64,000 nucleotides of DNA, taken from Nectonema munidae (lineage: Eukaryota; Nematomorpha; Nectonematoida; Nectonematidae). The DNA lies in NCBI GenBank assembly GCA_030549495.1, contig JAUIRK010000695.1:62001-126000 (forward strand). Reading direction: 5' to 3'. The notes beneath the pieces were generated by a model, which did no database searches, had not been told where the DNA came from, and saw only the letters and a program-made list of their open reading frames with translations. The position numbers and the translations under genes were made by a program. Positions 1 through 12,296 of this stretch are shown piece after piece (within the stretch, counting starts at the first letter, position 1; each line of letters begins with the position of its first letter).

Positions 1-248
1 AATATCATCGAAGTTTTGAAATTTTTTGACTTAAAAACATAAAAAATGACAAAAAATAGTTGAAAATTCTACTCATTTGTTCGAAAAATCAACTAAATCT
101 ATATATTCTTAATGACATTTTTTTTTAGAGCAAACATGGACTTTTTACTCCATTATGGTGGTATCCGTGTACTGCCTATTCACTGTGGCATGCGAGGGTT
201 ATCAAATTTAAAAAGTAAAAATTATTGGTGCTCAATAACTCATAAGCT

Positions 249-469
249 TCAGTGACAATTCGGCCTCGAGCAATAGCAACAATTCATAGTCCGAACGACA
301 GCTGTATTGTCTTTTAGAATTCGACTTGTCATATCGTTGATATAAACGTAATCAACTACCAACAATATTGTTTTAGGAAAAAGCAAAATTAGTAAGGGTA
401 ATTTTCGAAGCCATTTTTCATAGGGAGGGGGGCTAGGCCCAAGAGGCCTCCTCCTTGGATGCGCCACTG
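249..469. mobile_element. hAT-type terminal fragment
   Basis: Read on the minus strand from position 469, the sequence begins CAGTGGCGCATCCAAGGAGG and runs into a G/C-rich stretch. This is the style of many hAT termini (CAGTGGCGGATCC followed by G-rich sequence). The minus-strand frame here is therefore taken as repeat translation, not a gene. A matching left end with an 8-bp target duplication was not found, so this is a solo end or a truncated copy. Family assignment is inference. Confidence 0.4.
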
Positions 470-491
470 CATACAGTGAAACTTCCCTCAA

Positions 492-3345
492 GACAAAGTT
501 TTACAATTTAGCTATCACCAATTTGCTCCATTCATCTTGAGATGCCTCTTTTTTCATCACGCCTAGCAAATGCATCATGATTATATGCAGGGTTATGGAA
601 TCGAATATCTTATAAGGTGAGCAGGATTTACTTTAATAATGAAAAAATAGTCTTATTTTTGTCATTATGCCAGTGGTCTTTCTTTAGCCGAAGTAAGTCG
701 GAAGTGAAGAGTTAACATAAAATTTATCAAGTTTTAAGTGTTTGGATTAAAAAGGATTCGTCTACCTATCTCAAGATCAAGATTCTAAATAAAATTGCAA
801 GAAAGCTACAAACGTTATTTTAGCTTTGTTTTCTGCATTTGAAAGAAGAGATTTCAAAGTGTATTGTATTTCACAAACAGAAAAGTAGTATCAAAATATT
901 GCCCGGAAAAATATTTTTAGTTGTTCCGGCTCAATCTACGCAATTTCTCTAGCTTCAGCTTGGTGACCTGATGTTACCACATATAATTTTTTTTGGACAA
1001 TTTTAGATTCCCCTACTTTGATTAATTTTGTCACAATGTATTAAACTCTTGCGCTAAACTTAAAAAGTAATCCAATTGCCTGTTTAAGAATGTTTTTTAA
1101 AAAATTGTTATAAAACTCTTTTACCTCAACCAGTTTCTACCGTTTCTTATTTGCCTTTAGGATTACGATTTTTAAAAAAAAATACGATGAAGTTAAAAAT
1201 TTATTTTAATTATTTTGTGTGATTTGTGACATCAATAAATCGAGTTAAATGAAATTTAAAGTTAATTTATTTCAATTTTAAAATGTGTATAAAAATTTAA
1301 CTTTTTTAAATACTCCTAAAAATAAAAAGAATCAGAGCTGAGGTATTGTAAAGTACCAATCAAATTTGCCTATATTTAAAAAAACACAATTCCCAAATAA
1401 TCTTACCATCACTAATTGTCCTAAATAGACTACAGGTTTAGATCGTTTAGTTTGTTAAGTAACTATCTCGTTTTCAATTTTTAGAAAACGAGTAATCTTC
1501 AGAATTTGCAGCTCTTCCAAAATGATCAAATTTACTTTTAAATAGTCTGTCCAATACATGTTTATTATTAGAACGAGCTAAAAACATTGAAATTCATCGA
1601 ATTTAAAAAAAAACAATATTTCAGTTTATTTTGATTAGTTACACTCTGAATTACTGCGAAGAGTCAAAAAATTGGAATTAAGACAGCGCCTCTAAATACT
1701 AATATAAATAAAATTTCCTAAAAAATATTGAAAGAATATTTCTAGAAATTTTTTTATTAGATTGCATTTCTTTACGACTAAATTACTTTTATTTAACTTT
1801 TTATTAACTCTTTATTTTATTTTAAAATCAAATACGCGCATATAGCAAAATATATTTCATAATATTGATTAAGAAAAATATTCAATATGAACACTAGGAA
1901 AGACAGCTGCGTCAATTTATGCATTTTGAAAGTATACCTCTTGTTATTTCGGTAATTTATAAGATTAAATATTAAAATTTACACAGATCTAATACTTTAA
2001 TAGAACACTTTGCATTGGTCTTTTCATTTTTTTGATATTTTTTATCAAAATTTGTTTAAGATGTTTAAAATAGTTCGTTTTTTGAGTCTTCTCTCTGTAT
2101 CTTATTTCAATAAAAAAAATTCTCTTTTTCTCACTGAAATTAAAAACAGCTCTTCCCTTTGCGTTGATTGACGATTTTGGGCGGGTTAATGGGGAATTTT
2201 TTGGGCGCTCTAGTGCTAAAAATATTAGTTACTATAAACGAATAAAATGAAAAGTATTTTTGAGAATAAAAGCTACTTGCACTTTCAGAGTATAGGCCAC
2301 ACGCATTTTGAATCAGACCTGTGTTTTTATTCGCTCACAATTAGAGCAGTAAAAACACGATTTTACCATGCAACTCTTGTATCAAGCGAATTTCTATATT
2401 GGGGGAAAAATAAAGTAAATTTTGAAGAATTATTCATTCATGATGTTGGGTATGGAAGCGGCTTTGTTGTACCTAGTGTGTGATACGATCCCATAAAATT
2501 AGATCATAAATTATTATGCCCTCAAATGTTGCATGATACGCGAGTACATAAGGTACTAGTAGCTGTCTAGCGTTGCAATGTCTGAAGAAGGTAAAACGTT
2601 TCATCAAGAATCAAAATCAGAACAGAAGAAGAATATACTAAAGGTTGGCAACAACGTGTAAAGTCAAGCCATGATTTAAGGTTTCGTTACATTGGTGGCG
2701 AAAAACTTTGAGCGGATAAAGAAGCAGCTGCTAAATTTATTGTCGAATTTACTACATTTGTTTCTCATTAAAACCACAATGAAGACAAATCAGCATTATG
2801 CTCACTCACCAAAAGAAACTAATTTTGAAAATTCATTACCCCCAAAGTCTACTAATCAACCTGAATAATGATTTTTTATTATCCCCAATTTTTTTTAATG
2901 ATTTCTTTTTATTTAAAAAAAAAGATTTTTTTGATGTCAGTTTTCAATTTTTGAAAATAACCTTGTTAATAAAAACTACATAAAAAAATATGATTTGAAT
3001 ACAATTAAATTTACTCCAGAGATAATCCACAGAAATCACTAGCCAAGAAAGTGGCAGTTCGGGCATTCTCAATTAATGTAGGCGAATTATTATTAAATAT
3101 AAAAATAAGTAACTGATCTTTTTTGAAAAAGATATCGTAGCTTCTAAATAAAAATTAGCTAGACTTTGAAAAATGATCTTATAAATAGATAAGTTGTTCA
3201 GAAAAAGTTCAATTAAAAAACGTTGTAATATGAAGAATGTTTTTTAGTCTTGTAAGCAATAGATATAAAAAAATGTGTTTTTCAAATTTTCATCATAAAT
3301 ATTGAGGATATAGAAGTGTCATTTTGCAATCAGAGCATCAAGCTT
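492..3345. other. AT-rich sequence without recognised gene
   Basis: About 2.8 kb of very AT-rich DNA downstream of the RAB5IF 3' end. I see only short chance frames on both strands, including a 78-codon one at 2247-2483, none with a recognisable motif or convincing splice sites. No repeat family was identified. Confidence 0.5.
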
Positions 3346-3349
3346 GTAT

Positions 3350-3442
3350 ATCGAACTATTAGGAAAGTAGGCTTGATGCGGGATCGAACCCAAGGCCTTG
3401 AGTTATCGAAACCCAGTATCTAACCAACCTTACTCACGCCTC
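3350..3442 (-). repeat. tRNA-derived SINE, copy 1
   Basis: On the minus strand this carries a box-A-like segment (GTGAGTAAGGTTGG) and, about 40 nt later, a good box B (GGTTCGATCCC), the internal polymerase III promoter layout of tRNA-derived SINEs. A second copy lies at 3710-3790 and matches through both boxes and about 25 nt of tail (ATAGTTCGA). It sits just past the RAB5IF stop codon, so it may be inside that 3' UTR. There is no proper cloverleaf, so it is not a functional tRNA gene. Confidence 0.5.
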
Positions 3443-3554
3443 TTGAAGGGAAAAATTATTCAAAATTTGAAATATAATAACGCAGTGCTATACATAAAAA
3501 TATTTATTTTTAAAATGATTTTTTTAAAAAAGTATCTTCGCAATAAATGCACGC

Positions 3555-6500
3555 TCACAAGTTTGAGTGGAAAGAGGTATAAGTCAATATCCAGGACACC
3601 TAAACAAAATTAGATTAAAAATGGGATTAAGATTCTTAATGCGTCTAAAAATATGATTAGGCCTGCGTAAAATGTAGTGCATAGGTAAAAAGTAGAGGTA
3701 CAGCTTTTGTCGAACTATGAGCATAAAAGGCTCGATGCTGAATCGAACCCTAGACCTTGAAGTAACTAGTCAATCTTACTCACGCGCCTATGTAGTTGTT
3801 TAAAATTATATCTATTTTTATTTTTTCAATTTGCAAGAAAAACTTATTTTACAATTGCTGACTAAAAACTTATTTTAAGAAGGAAAAAAAAGATAAGAAG
3901 GAAAAAAAAAGAAATTTAAGAAGGAAAAAAAAGACTAAAAGAGAATGAGTGCCAAAAAAGAGTTTTTTTCATTTTGCGTCACCTTAGTGCTTATTCTTTG
4001 CATCCATGCTTCTTTGTTCATTCATCCCAGTCTCAACTTTTAGTTCTCTAGACCAAAACATCTTTACCCAATAAAAAACTAATAATCATCATCCAATTAG
4101 CATGGTGAATAGGTGGTAAGCAGCTCGCTATCCATTGTTTCGAAGCAGCCAGTAATCCACTAATCATGATTGATAAAATAAGATCGGATTAATTTGCTGA
4201 ATAAACTTGCTAACAAATTAACATTATTTTTTCATTTACTTGGATATATCCGACTAACCAATTAACTAGCGCGCTCAATTCATATAATTTGCATAATGAT
4301 CCCCAGTTAACTAATGAACTCGCGGGACCGTTTTGTAACGAACAAACTAGCAAGCCTAGTTTTCTGCTTTTGACCAATTGGAATGAATAAAAGAATGAAT
4401 GAGATTTTACTAAGAATGTTGCAAAGCAAGGCAGAAAACCCTCCTTCATGATTTCCCAGGCGCCTCCAAATTCATCCTCATCGATGCTCACGTAGGAAGA
4501 GAAGTAGGTGTAGCAAAGCGAGGAAACCAATAAAACGAATCTAAACAAGTGAAATAAATGCAAAAGGCGCATCAGTGTTTGAAGTTGTGAGTGAGAAAAA
4601 ACGAGATTATGTCCCGTGTGTTCTCTGCCTTAGGGATGCGTCTCTTTTCGCAAAAATTGATATCCTCTCTTAAGATTCATGTTCGACTCAAAGTGATTGG
4701 ATGCGAAAAAAATTAGCATGTTTTTGAAGAATTTTTGATTTCTTAAAATGTTAATGAAAGTTGGTTGAATAGTATGAATGATTATTTGAAGCTGATTGAA
4801 ATTAAGATCTGTTATCTTATGATATACTAAGATAAGTTTGTGAATAGAAAATCGAATAGAGAGAGAAAGAGAGAAAGAATTGATGTCCTTTTATCTATAT
4901 TGTTAGAATCAGGGGTGCGAAGTTATCTAGATATCTTAGGGACTCCAATTTCGGAGTCAAGTTTTTTTTAATGACTCTGACTCTTTGACTGAGACTCCAA
5001 ATTTTTTTTATATATTTTGCTTCCAAATTAAAAGGCATATCCAATAAATAGCTACGGGGAAACTATGATATGGCCTAAATTAAATTTATTGAAGTAAATC
5101 ATTAATTAACAATAAGTTAAAAAACTTACTTTTAAAAAATAGGATATAGATAAGTTGATAGAATAATCGAAATATTGTTGCAGCTATAGAGATACAAGCT
5201 TTCGTTTTAATTGTTTACGTTATTGTACAAGTAAAACATTTTTGAGATGGTTGAAAAAAGATGAAATCAAGAAAAAATTATTCGAAATATTATTATCTAG
5301 GACAATGTTTCCCAACTGCTGGTCCATAAGACAACTCTTTGCTGGTCCACGAAAAAATTTTCAAAAGCGAAAAGTATAGTAAATTTCGCTTTTATAATTG
5401 CAAATATGATTGGCTATTTTTTTAATTTATTTGTCAGATTATTATTTACTTATTTTCGGGCGAAAAGAGTAAAGCTTTATCTATAACTCCTCCAGACATA
5501 GACAGCGTGTGGTCAAAGAAAAAAGAGTTCAGAAGTCTGGTTACAGCAAAAGCGCAAAATGAAATTTTATTGATTTGTTACTTTTATTTAATTTTTTTTG
5601 ATTTTATAATAAATTTTTAATGAATTTTTAGTGTGGATCATAATAACTTTTTCCCACAAAAATAATGCTGGTCCATACCATTTTTGCTTTTTGGAAAATG
5701 GTCCACGACCAGAAAAGAGTTGGAAAACACTGATCTATGAAAAACGCATGTGCGTGTGTACTTTTTATTGAAATGTAGGCTTGTTGCAAAAAATGAAATA
5801 TTCATGTTAATTTACATGTTTTAAATTTCGGTTGACTCCAACATTTTCTATGCTGTGTGTGAATTATTGTAGTCCATCATAGAGTTGTTAAAAATTTCAT
5901 ATGCTTTGAATATCAAGTGTCAAGACAAATCAAATATAGCACGCCTGTATTCATTGATTTCGTTTAAGAACATTTTCAGCACTAACAAATAGTTTTGATT
6001 TATTAGGACATGATTTATTATTGTCTTTAAGCGGGAAACCCGAAGTGTCGACATCTTTTCCATGTAATTTCTTGTAACATGTTCTTAAATATTCGCTCGT
6101 GTTCTTTTTCATGAAATAAAATGTATTCAAAATAATTTTTTCCAAATTTTTCTCATTTAAAATGAAAAATTAAAAAAATGATCAATTTTAATTTTAATGA
6201 TCACAATCAAAAGTGTATTTATTTAACAAAATTGGGAACACCGTACAACATGACACTGCAACTTAGTTTAACTCCAAATAATTAAATGGATCCCCACGAC
6301 TTCGAGTTATGGGGATCTCACTGTATTATCTACTCTTTATTTGCAGAATGCTATTTATATAAGCATTGTCATGAGCGAAGCACAAAAAAACCACCATAAA
6401 AAAAGACAAAATTTAAGACTTACAGTAAAATTCCCACAAAACCAGTCAGAGGGATGATTCCCCATGTCACTCCAAAAACTAAGCCAGCGCACTGTTTACC

Positions 6501-9500
6501 CCAAAAAATTACATCTAAAAATTCATCCTTAAAAGAAGATTAAAAGTCGTACAAATGAAAGGAAATATATATATATATCATTAAAAGTATACTCAAATAT
6601 TTTATATTATTTTATTTCAAAATTAAAAAGTTAAGTCTATTTCGGCCAAAAGAGAACAAAACAAGGCATTTTATAAGAAATATAACTTTTTCATTTATAA
6701 TAAAAAAGATAAAATTGAAAATTTTAGTTTTTTAAACAAAGTTAAACCGCAATGTAAAGAAAATCTTTGGATAACAATATTGAAAAGATCGTAGCAAAGG
6801 ATAAAAATTTCAAAGAAAAAACTTTTTTTTCCTTCATTTTATAAAAAAATTTCTATCCCAAAAAATTATCAATGGCTTAATAATCTGAAGAAAATCAAAG
6901 AGTGCTATGCTTTCCTTTTTGAATCTTTTTACCGAAAACTCTCCAAAGCGTGTTATATTATTACATTTAAATAAATCTTATTCTTTGGATTAGATAGGAC
7001 AAAATGTGTAAGCTTGCTCATATATGTATCTTAATTATTAATAGATGTTTTATTTTATATTATTTAATGCTCATGTAAAGAATAAAAACTTCATGAAAAT
7101 ACAGATTTTTATTTGAATATATTACTTACAGAAATAAACTTAAAAGTAAAAGAGAAATTTTTATACTAATATAAGATAATTAATCAGAATAGCTACATTT
7201 TTCAAACCTCCATTTTTTTAATTATGTTGTTGTTGTTAGCCCCTAGATTATACTATCTCTATATGAGTATAATCTATCAGTTCAAAACAAAGCTTTGTTA
7301 AAACTCAGAAAGTATTTCCATAAAAGCAAGTACTCTACGGGAAAAGCATTTTTTTAATTATAAAATAGGTGAATGGAAACTACTGTTACTAAGAAGTACT
7401 AAGCAGTGTTAATAATTATTAATCAAATAGTTTTGGTATTAAAAATATCAAAAACATAACAACCTAAGAATGATCACAAAAATAAAGCATACATAATCTC
7501 ATATATATATATATATAATTAGTATGCATAATTTCAAAAATATCAAACTTTGTGAAAAATCGCACAATACTAGACTGAATTCATTAAAATTATTTAATTA
7601 AATCTCACTACATTTGTGGTAAACATGTTTCAGTCATAGGGTTGCCAGATTACAAGATTTGAAATCCGGGACACTCTTGACATTTCTCACCATATATATA
7701 AATTTATACCTGCATACACAGCGAAGCAAATATATTATAAAACGTAGAGATAATTATCACATAAGTGAAAAACATAAAACAAGAATTTAAATGGGGTATA
7801 AAGAAAACAAAAGGAAAATAATTTGGAACACTCGTAATCAGACAAACAATACAAAAACAAAAGAGAATAATGGGGTATTTTTTAATATGGGAGTCGCGCA
7901 AAACATTAGGGTTTGAAAACTAGTTTTTTTTATATACATTTAAGGATGAAACAAATTTTTAAACCCTTCCTGTGGGCTCAAAATTACACAATGATAAAAA
8001 AAAATACATGTGGCAATTTTAAACTTCCAACTGGCAGGAAATAAGGTTTGTGAATGTATGGTCTTGTTAACAGAAAGCTTTTATGGTTTAAAAACTAGCC
8101 TAAAATCTTAAGGCTTTTAAAAACTTTATTTAGTTAAGTTAGTTTTTTTACTATAATAGGGCCTTTTAGCTAACCATCAAAAAATGCGACTCCGATATTA
8201 AAAAATACCACATATATTGCTTTTTCAAAAAAACACATTTGGTGCAAATTTGAGAAAAAATGAAGAAGCTCCCTAAAATCATACACAAGCCTTTCTTTTC
8301 ATTTAGAGCATATGGGTATAAGTGAAAAAAATTTGCATGAACGAAAATTGAACTCAAATCTTTATTCTTTAATTATATTTCTCTGATAATTTTGCTTTTT
8401 TCAATAGGTCCTTGTTTTCTAGCACCTGCCTATAAAATTCTTTACACTGAAAATTAAAGTTCCATGTGCATTACATTTTTAACAAAGTTAAACCGTTTTA
8501 ACTACAGACGCCACATCATTTAACATTTTTTAACTTCTACAGACGCCACATCAACTTGTTCCTCTCATCAATCCATTGGATATTTATGAGTGAAAATACA
8601 CGCTCAACATTAGCATTATGAGCTGGGATTCTAAATAAGTACTGGCACAAAATTAACATCTCAGAATATTGTTCTTGAAATTCCATCATCTGAAGGATAC
8701 AACACTATCTTTCATGACATAGCTTAGTCTTCCATTCATCCGGTTTGATCTCCATCTGTTTAACAAGGAGTTTTTTAAATACTGACCACCGAAAAAAAGC
8801 ATGTTGACGTCAATGTGTATGCCTTTGTTTTTTAACACTAGACAACACGATTGTACTTGTTCCCATCCTGGAAGAGTATCTAATAACATCCATGAAAAAA
8901 CTCTCAAAACTTTCTAAAGATTAAATGCATTTCTTAAGAAAGTCGTGGCAAGTGACGTAGTAGTTATCCACTCCAAGCTGGAATTTCTTCTTCTCCTGAG
9001 ATGTGACATTATTATTGTTAAAGCAACCCTTAACACTAAGGGGAATAAACTTTTCATCCATTCTTTCCTTCATAACTGCAATGAGTTCTTTTAAGCAGCA
9101 AAGAACTTCAATAATGTTGTTTTCTCTCTTTTCTATCTTCATAATCCTGCTGCTAAAAACATACTCAAGGCTGTGAATAAAATATAAGTAAGCTTCGCTC
9201 AGAGGATTATTAAAAAAATCGAAAAGAATTTAGGGGCCTTTTCTTCAGAAGCAAAGAAAGATTTAAGTGCTTCAAATAACTTTAGGATTCTCTCAACTGC
9301 TCTCATCAGAGAAAGCCAACGAGTTTTAGAATGTGAGAGAACTGAGGCATACTGAACACCAACAAACTCGCAGAAATCTTTTAGCTTCTCATAGAAATAC
9401 TGAAGTATGAAAACAACTAAACAACAATTACTTCATCAACAGAAAGAACATTAGCCACGGTATGAACAGCATTGTGCAGAATATGGGCTGGACATCAAAC

Positions 9501-10954
9501 ACCATCTATTGATTCATTCATGCTTTCGCTTAATTTTGAAAAGACATTATTTGTACATTTTCGTAAACACCCACCAACTATACATTTCTTCATATCTAGT
9601 CCTAACTCGATGAGGCTCTCTCTGCAGAAGTTTGGTAAAGTTGCCGAGGTCTCATTTGGAAGGGATTTTACTCATAACAACTTTATCAGAAAGCCATTTT
9701 TCTCAGCATTATGATTAATTGCATCTGTAGATATGCCATAAAAAGATGAACTATTTATATCTTTAACAATCTCGGCAATAGTATGTGGTGCTACAACGTT
9801 TTTAATTATTGCAGCACATTTGTCCTAGCACTTGAAAATTTGGTTGCAATTTTAGAATCAGGAAATAATATTTGTAGTAGTACATTCGAACAGTCATTTG
9901 GACTGAATGACTGATCATGACCAACAGTATGAAAGGCCATGGCTACTTCTGCGGCTATTATTTTATTTTCTTCATCTGTGTTATTCTTGATCAAGTAGTT
10001 TATTTTATTATCTTCTTTTGACGTGAAGGAAACACAACGTTTGTGCTTTGTTGAATCTATGTGTCTCTTGATATCATTCTTTCCATCATGGTCAACACTA
10101 AAAGTACAGTGACATAAACCACAGTTTGCTTCAAAACAGCTCCTGCCTTGTTTGATAAATGTCAATTCGCTGGTATATTCATTACCAAATTTACACTTAT
10201 GTTTTGGCATCTTGGGATGGATTTGTTTTTATGTCAAAAAAAAGTAGGCCGTGGAAAATAGTAGTGCAGAAAAAATCTGAAGGATAGAAAGGAAAGTAGA
10301 AATACTGACTAGAAATCATTAACACTAATAAGTTTATTAGTAACTAATGATTTAATAGTCAACTAAAAACTAAAACATTTCAAGCATATACACACACACA
10401 CTTATACAAACATACACAACATACAGAGAAAAAAAGCAACTAAGGGTAAAATATCAAGATTAAGATATGGTGGATTGTCCCTCAAGAAAAGATGCAGCTA
10501 TGAATTATAATCACATACAAAGTTTCAACGAATAACCTTTTTAAGGCATTAAATATAATATTATGGTGAACTAAAATTGGGACAATAAGGGAGTTCCAGA
10601 AGTGTCAATCCAGGACAGGGGAAAAACAGGACGTCTGACAACCCTATTCAGTCACCTTAAATTTTAAGATGATCACTGATTGGTACAATTAAAAAATATG
10701 CTAATTTTTCAACAATATGGTACAATTTACATTGTCCCAAACTACTCTCATTCGAACCCTAAACGATTGGAAATGAAAGTAGTAATCAAAACGGCTATAC
10801 GTACTCCTTTTTCTTAAAGAAAGCATGCTAGTATTTTAAATATAATACAATTTTAAATAAAGTAATAATTTAAAGTTCAAATATTTTATACTTTATCTTT
10901 CCAAATAGAATTTGATTTTAAGGCGTTTTTGAAAATTTTTCCAAAATTTTTCAT
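3555..10954 (-). CDS. RAB5IF: RAB5IF/C20orf24 (OPTI, RCAF1) orthologue, 4 exons
   Basis: Minus-strand gene with coding exons 10954-10892, 6527-6424, 4540-4411 and 3599-3555 (stop TGA at 3557-3555). All introns are GT/AG and phases join exactly: 21 codons; 34 codons plus 2 nt; 1 nt plus 43 codons; 14 codons plus stop. The product is 113 residues, against about 130 in vertebrates. Family matches are strong: SIWKDK then DEFLDVIFW (residues 17-30), WGIIPL (43-48), YFSSYVSIDEDEFGGAWEI (68-86), MKEGF (87-91) and C-terminal VSWILTYTSFH. It is a small membrane protein with about three hydrophobic segments (roughly 35-50, 50-68, 92-107). RAB5IF is known as the TMCO1 partner OPTI in the ER multipass translocon and is also reported in respirasome assembly. 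Start ATG 10954 matches the family's basic N-terminus. Introns carry hAT, pogo, LINE and SINE insertions. Confidence 0.87.
3710..3790 (-). repeat. tRNA-derived SINE, copy 2
   Basis: Minus-strand copy of the element at 3350-3442, with box A-like GTGAGTAAGATTGAC and box B GGTTCGATTC. It lies in the last intron of RAB5IF. The copies differ at several positions, so they are old. Confidence 0.5.
3875..3945. repeat. Imperfect AAGAAGGAAAAAAA tandem repeat
   Basis: Three imperfect purine-only units (AAGAAGGAAAAAAAAGA type) in the last intron of RAB5IF. Read on the minus strand, the sense of the gene, this is a pyrimidine tract. Confidence 0.6.
5303..5732. mobile_element. Non-autonomous hAT (MITE), 430 bp
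   Basis: The left end reads CAATGTTTCCCAACT and the right end, inverted, reads CAGTGTTTTCCAACT. The flanks carry an 8-bp target duplication with one mismatch (ATCTAGGA at 5295-5302, ATCTATGA at 5733-5740). The 8-bp duplication plus CA-TG termini define the hAT class. Subterminal TGGTCCACGA-type sequence recurs inverted near both ends. No coding frame is present. It lies in intron 2 of RAB5IF. Confidence 0.75.
6235..6323. mobile_element. pogo/Tigger-type terminal end
   Basis: The sequence ends ...GGGGATCTCACTG followed by TA. Inverted, it starts CAGTGAGATCCCCATAACTC, the CAGTG start and TA target of pogo-type elements. The partner left end was not found between 4541 and 6200, so this is a truncated copy or solo end. 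It lies in intron 2 of RAB5IF, about 100 bp from the exon 2 donor. Confidence 0.45.
7222..7345 (-). mobile_element. LINE 3' end with terminal stem-loop
   Basis: On the minus strand this ends GGGGCTAACAACAACAACA, with a hairpin (TAGATTATAC at 7244-7253 pairing with GTATAATCTA at 7267-7276) just before the tail. The same arrangement occurs at 40815-40960, there joined to LINE reverse-transcriptase C-terminal coding sequence, so this is a strongly 5'-truncated copy of the same LINE. It lies in RAB5IF intron 1. Confidence 0.55.
7637..10646 (-). mobile_element. hAT DNA transposon, 3.0 kb, exact 8-bp TSD
   Basis: The left end is TAGGGTTGCCAGA, and the right end inverted is TAGGGTTGTCAGA (12 of 13 identical). 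Both sides carry the identical 8-bp target duplication TTCAGTCA (7629-7636 and 10647-10654). The element fills most of RAB5IF intron 1. A degraded transposase reads on the minus strand (10210 to 8537). The perfect duplication suggests a fairly young insertion, although the coding frame is already broken. Confidence 0.9.
8537..10210 (-). pseudogene. hAT transposase relic with BED-like zinc finger
   Basis: The first 134 codons from ATG 10210 are open and carry a C-x2-C ... H-x4-H finger (CGLCHCTF ... HIDSTKHKR, residues about 35-63), the BED-like DNA-binding domain of hAT transposases. The C-terminal dimerisation motif survives at the other end as AHNANVERVFSLI ... QWIDERNKL just before the stop at 8537-8539. 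Between them the frame is broken by stops and frameshifts, with surviving blocks at 9142-8921 and 8907-8686. It cannot encode an active enzyme. A 17-bp stretch around CTACAGACGCCACATCA is duplicated at about 8502 and 8537. Confidence 0.85.
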
Positions 10955-11340
10955 TTTTCAACTTATTGTAAATTCGACCATTTCTGTAAAAAGATCGAGA
11001 AAAGTTAAAAAAAAAATACCAAAAATTCCATCCTCTTTTATAAAATAATCTTCGCTGTTTATTTTCTATCAATTTCATTATTACTTTTATACCTTTATAC
11101 CCTTTTTTAATTTTTTTTAATTTATGCCTATTCTTTCTTTTTTTCTACAGTAGATTTTTAGTTTGTCTCTTCGACAGAACTACTTTATTTTGTTTGGCAA
11201 TTATTTGGTTGAAAATTGTAGCCAGTCAGATCCTTATTGTGGATTTTATCTATTTGATGAGAATTTACACATATTATTTTTTTGTAAAAATTGCTCATTG
11301 AATAAATTAGTGTTACATTTTAAACCAAGCATGTTTTCAA

Positions 11341-11436
11341 TGCCTGGTTAGGGCCTGTTGGAACACCAGGTTGAAAACCCCTCCCTATTAGTGACGGCCT
11401 ATTTTAATTTCCTCAGTGACGGGGGGCTCAATCTAT
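11341..11436. repeat. hAT-like end, direct repeat A
   Basis: Contains CTCCCTATTAGTGACGGCCT and then CTCAGTGACGGGGGGCT, repeated in the same orientation at 12213-12284. Inverted, it contains GGGGTTTTCAACCTGGTG, a common style of hAT terminal sequence. Two same-orientation copies about 850 bp apart indicate two insertions of one family or an internal duplication. No coding is seen between them. Confidence 0.5.
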
Positions 11437-12212
11437 CTATGGTTTTCTTAATATAGAAAGTATATGATAACAAATATAGTAAAAGTAAATTTATTTATTA
11501 AAAACAATTTATTGAAGCGCACAATGTATTAATTTTAAGATAATAAAATTGTAACAATTCCTCATTCTAATCCGAAGTGATTCTTAACCAGTGTCTCAAT
11601 ATTTGGTCAAATGCTGGAGTCTGCTATTCTTATGTTATTTTCGGGGTGATTATCTGTCAGCCTTAATCTTGTTTTACATTTTGTGTATTTCATTCTCGTA
11701 AACAGCTGCTAATATTTATGAGTACTCCCAAATAGTCACATTTTTTATATATGAATTACTCAACTAATCAGAATGTCAAAAAGAATTTGATTTATTTTAA
11801 ATGCTTATTTTCTTAAATAATTTATCTAAAATTTTCTCACTTATAATCTTGTTATATTAAAATAGATTATATTTTTCTTGTTTATCCTTTAGTGTTACAC
11901 TCTTTGTTTATTGCTAAGTTTCCGTTCCTTATTTTAGGAGGTATTTTCTAACATTATATTGTTTGTTCGTAAATTAATAATTTTATCTATGTAACGAATA
12001 TGAAGTCCATCCCAATTGCTTTATTTTATTCTTCACTACATTTCCAGTTCTTTTCTTCAGTTCTGAGAGATTAGAAAATCTATCAAAAGTGCTTGATTTA
12101 TGTTTCCACGATGGTTTGTGTTTTGAATGTAATCTCTGAAACAAAACTTTTGGATCCTACTGTTTTCCAAATGCACCCCCTTAGGAGTGTAAATGTATCA
12201 CTGATGGTATAT

Positions 12213-12296
12213 GTACCCCAGGTTAGGAACCTCTCCCTATTAGTGACGGCCTATTTTGATTTCCTCAGTGACGGGGGCTATTTTAGCCCCCCCCCC
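12213..12296. repeat. hAT-like end, direct repeat B, with C(10) run
   Basis: Second copy of the 11341-11436 repeat (CTCCCTATTAGTGACGGCCT, CTCAGTGACGGGGG), followed by a run of ten C at 12287-12296. Such C/G runs are rare in this AT-rich window and cluster at transposon ends. Confidence 0.5.

Noticed and set aside
3350-3790. tRNA genes
   Set aside because: Box A and box B are present but no cloverleaf folds; the two similar copies fit a SINE.
10893-11078. 61-codon minus-strand frame
   Set aside because: Wrong frame over RAB5IF exon 1, which reads MKNFGKIFKN.
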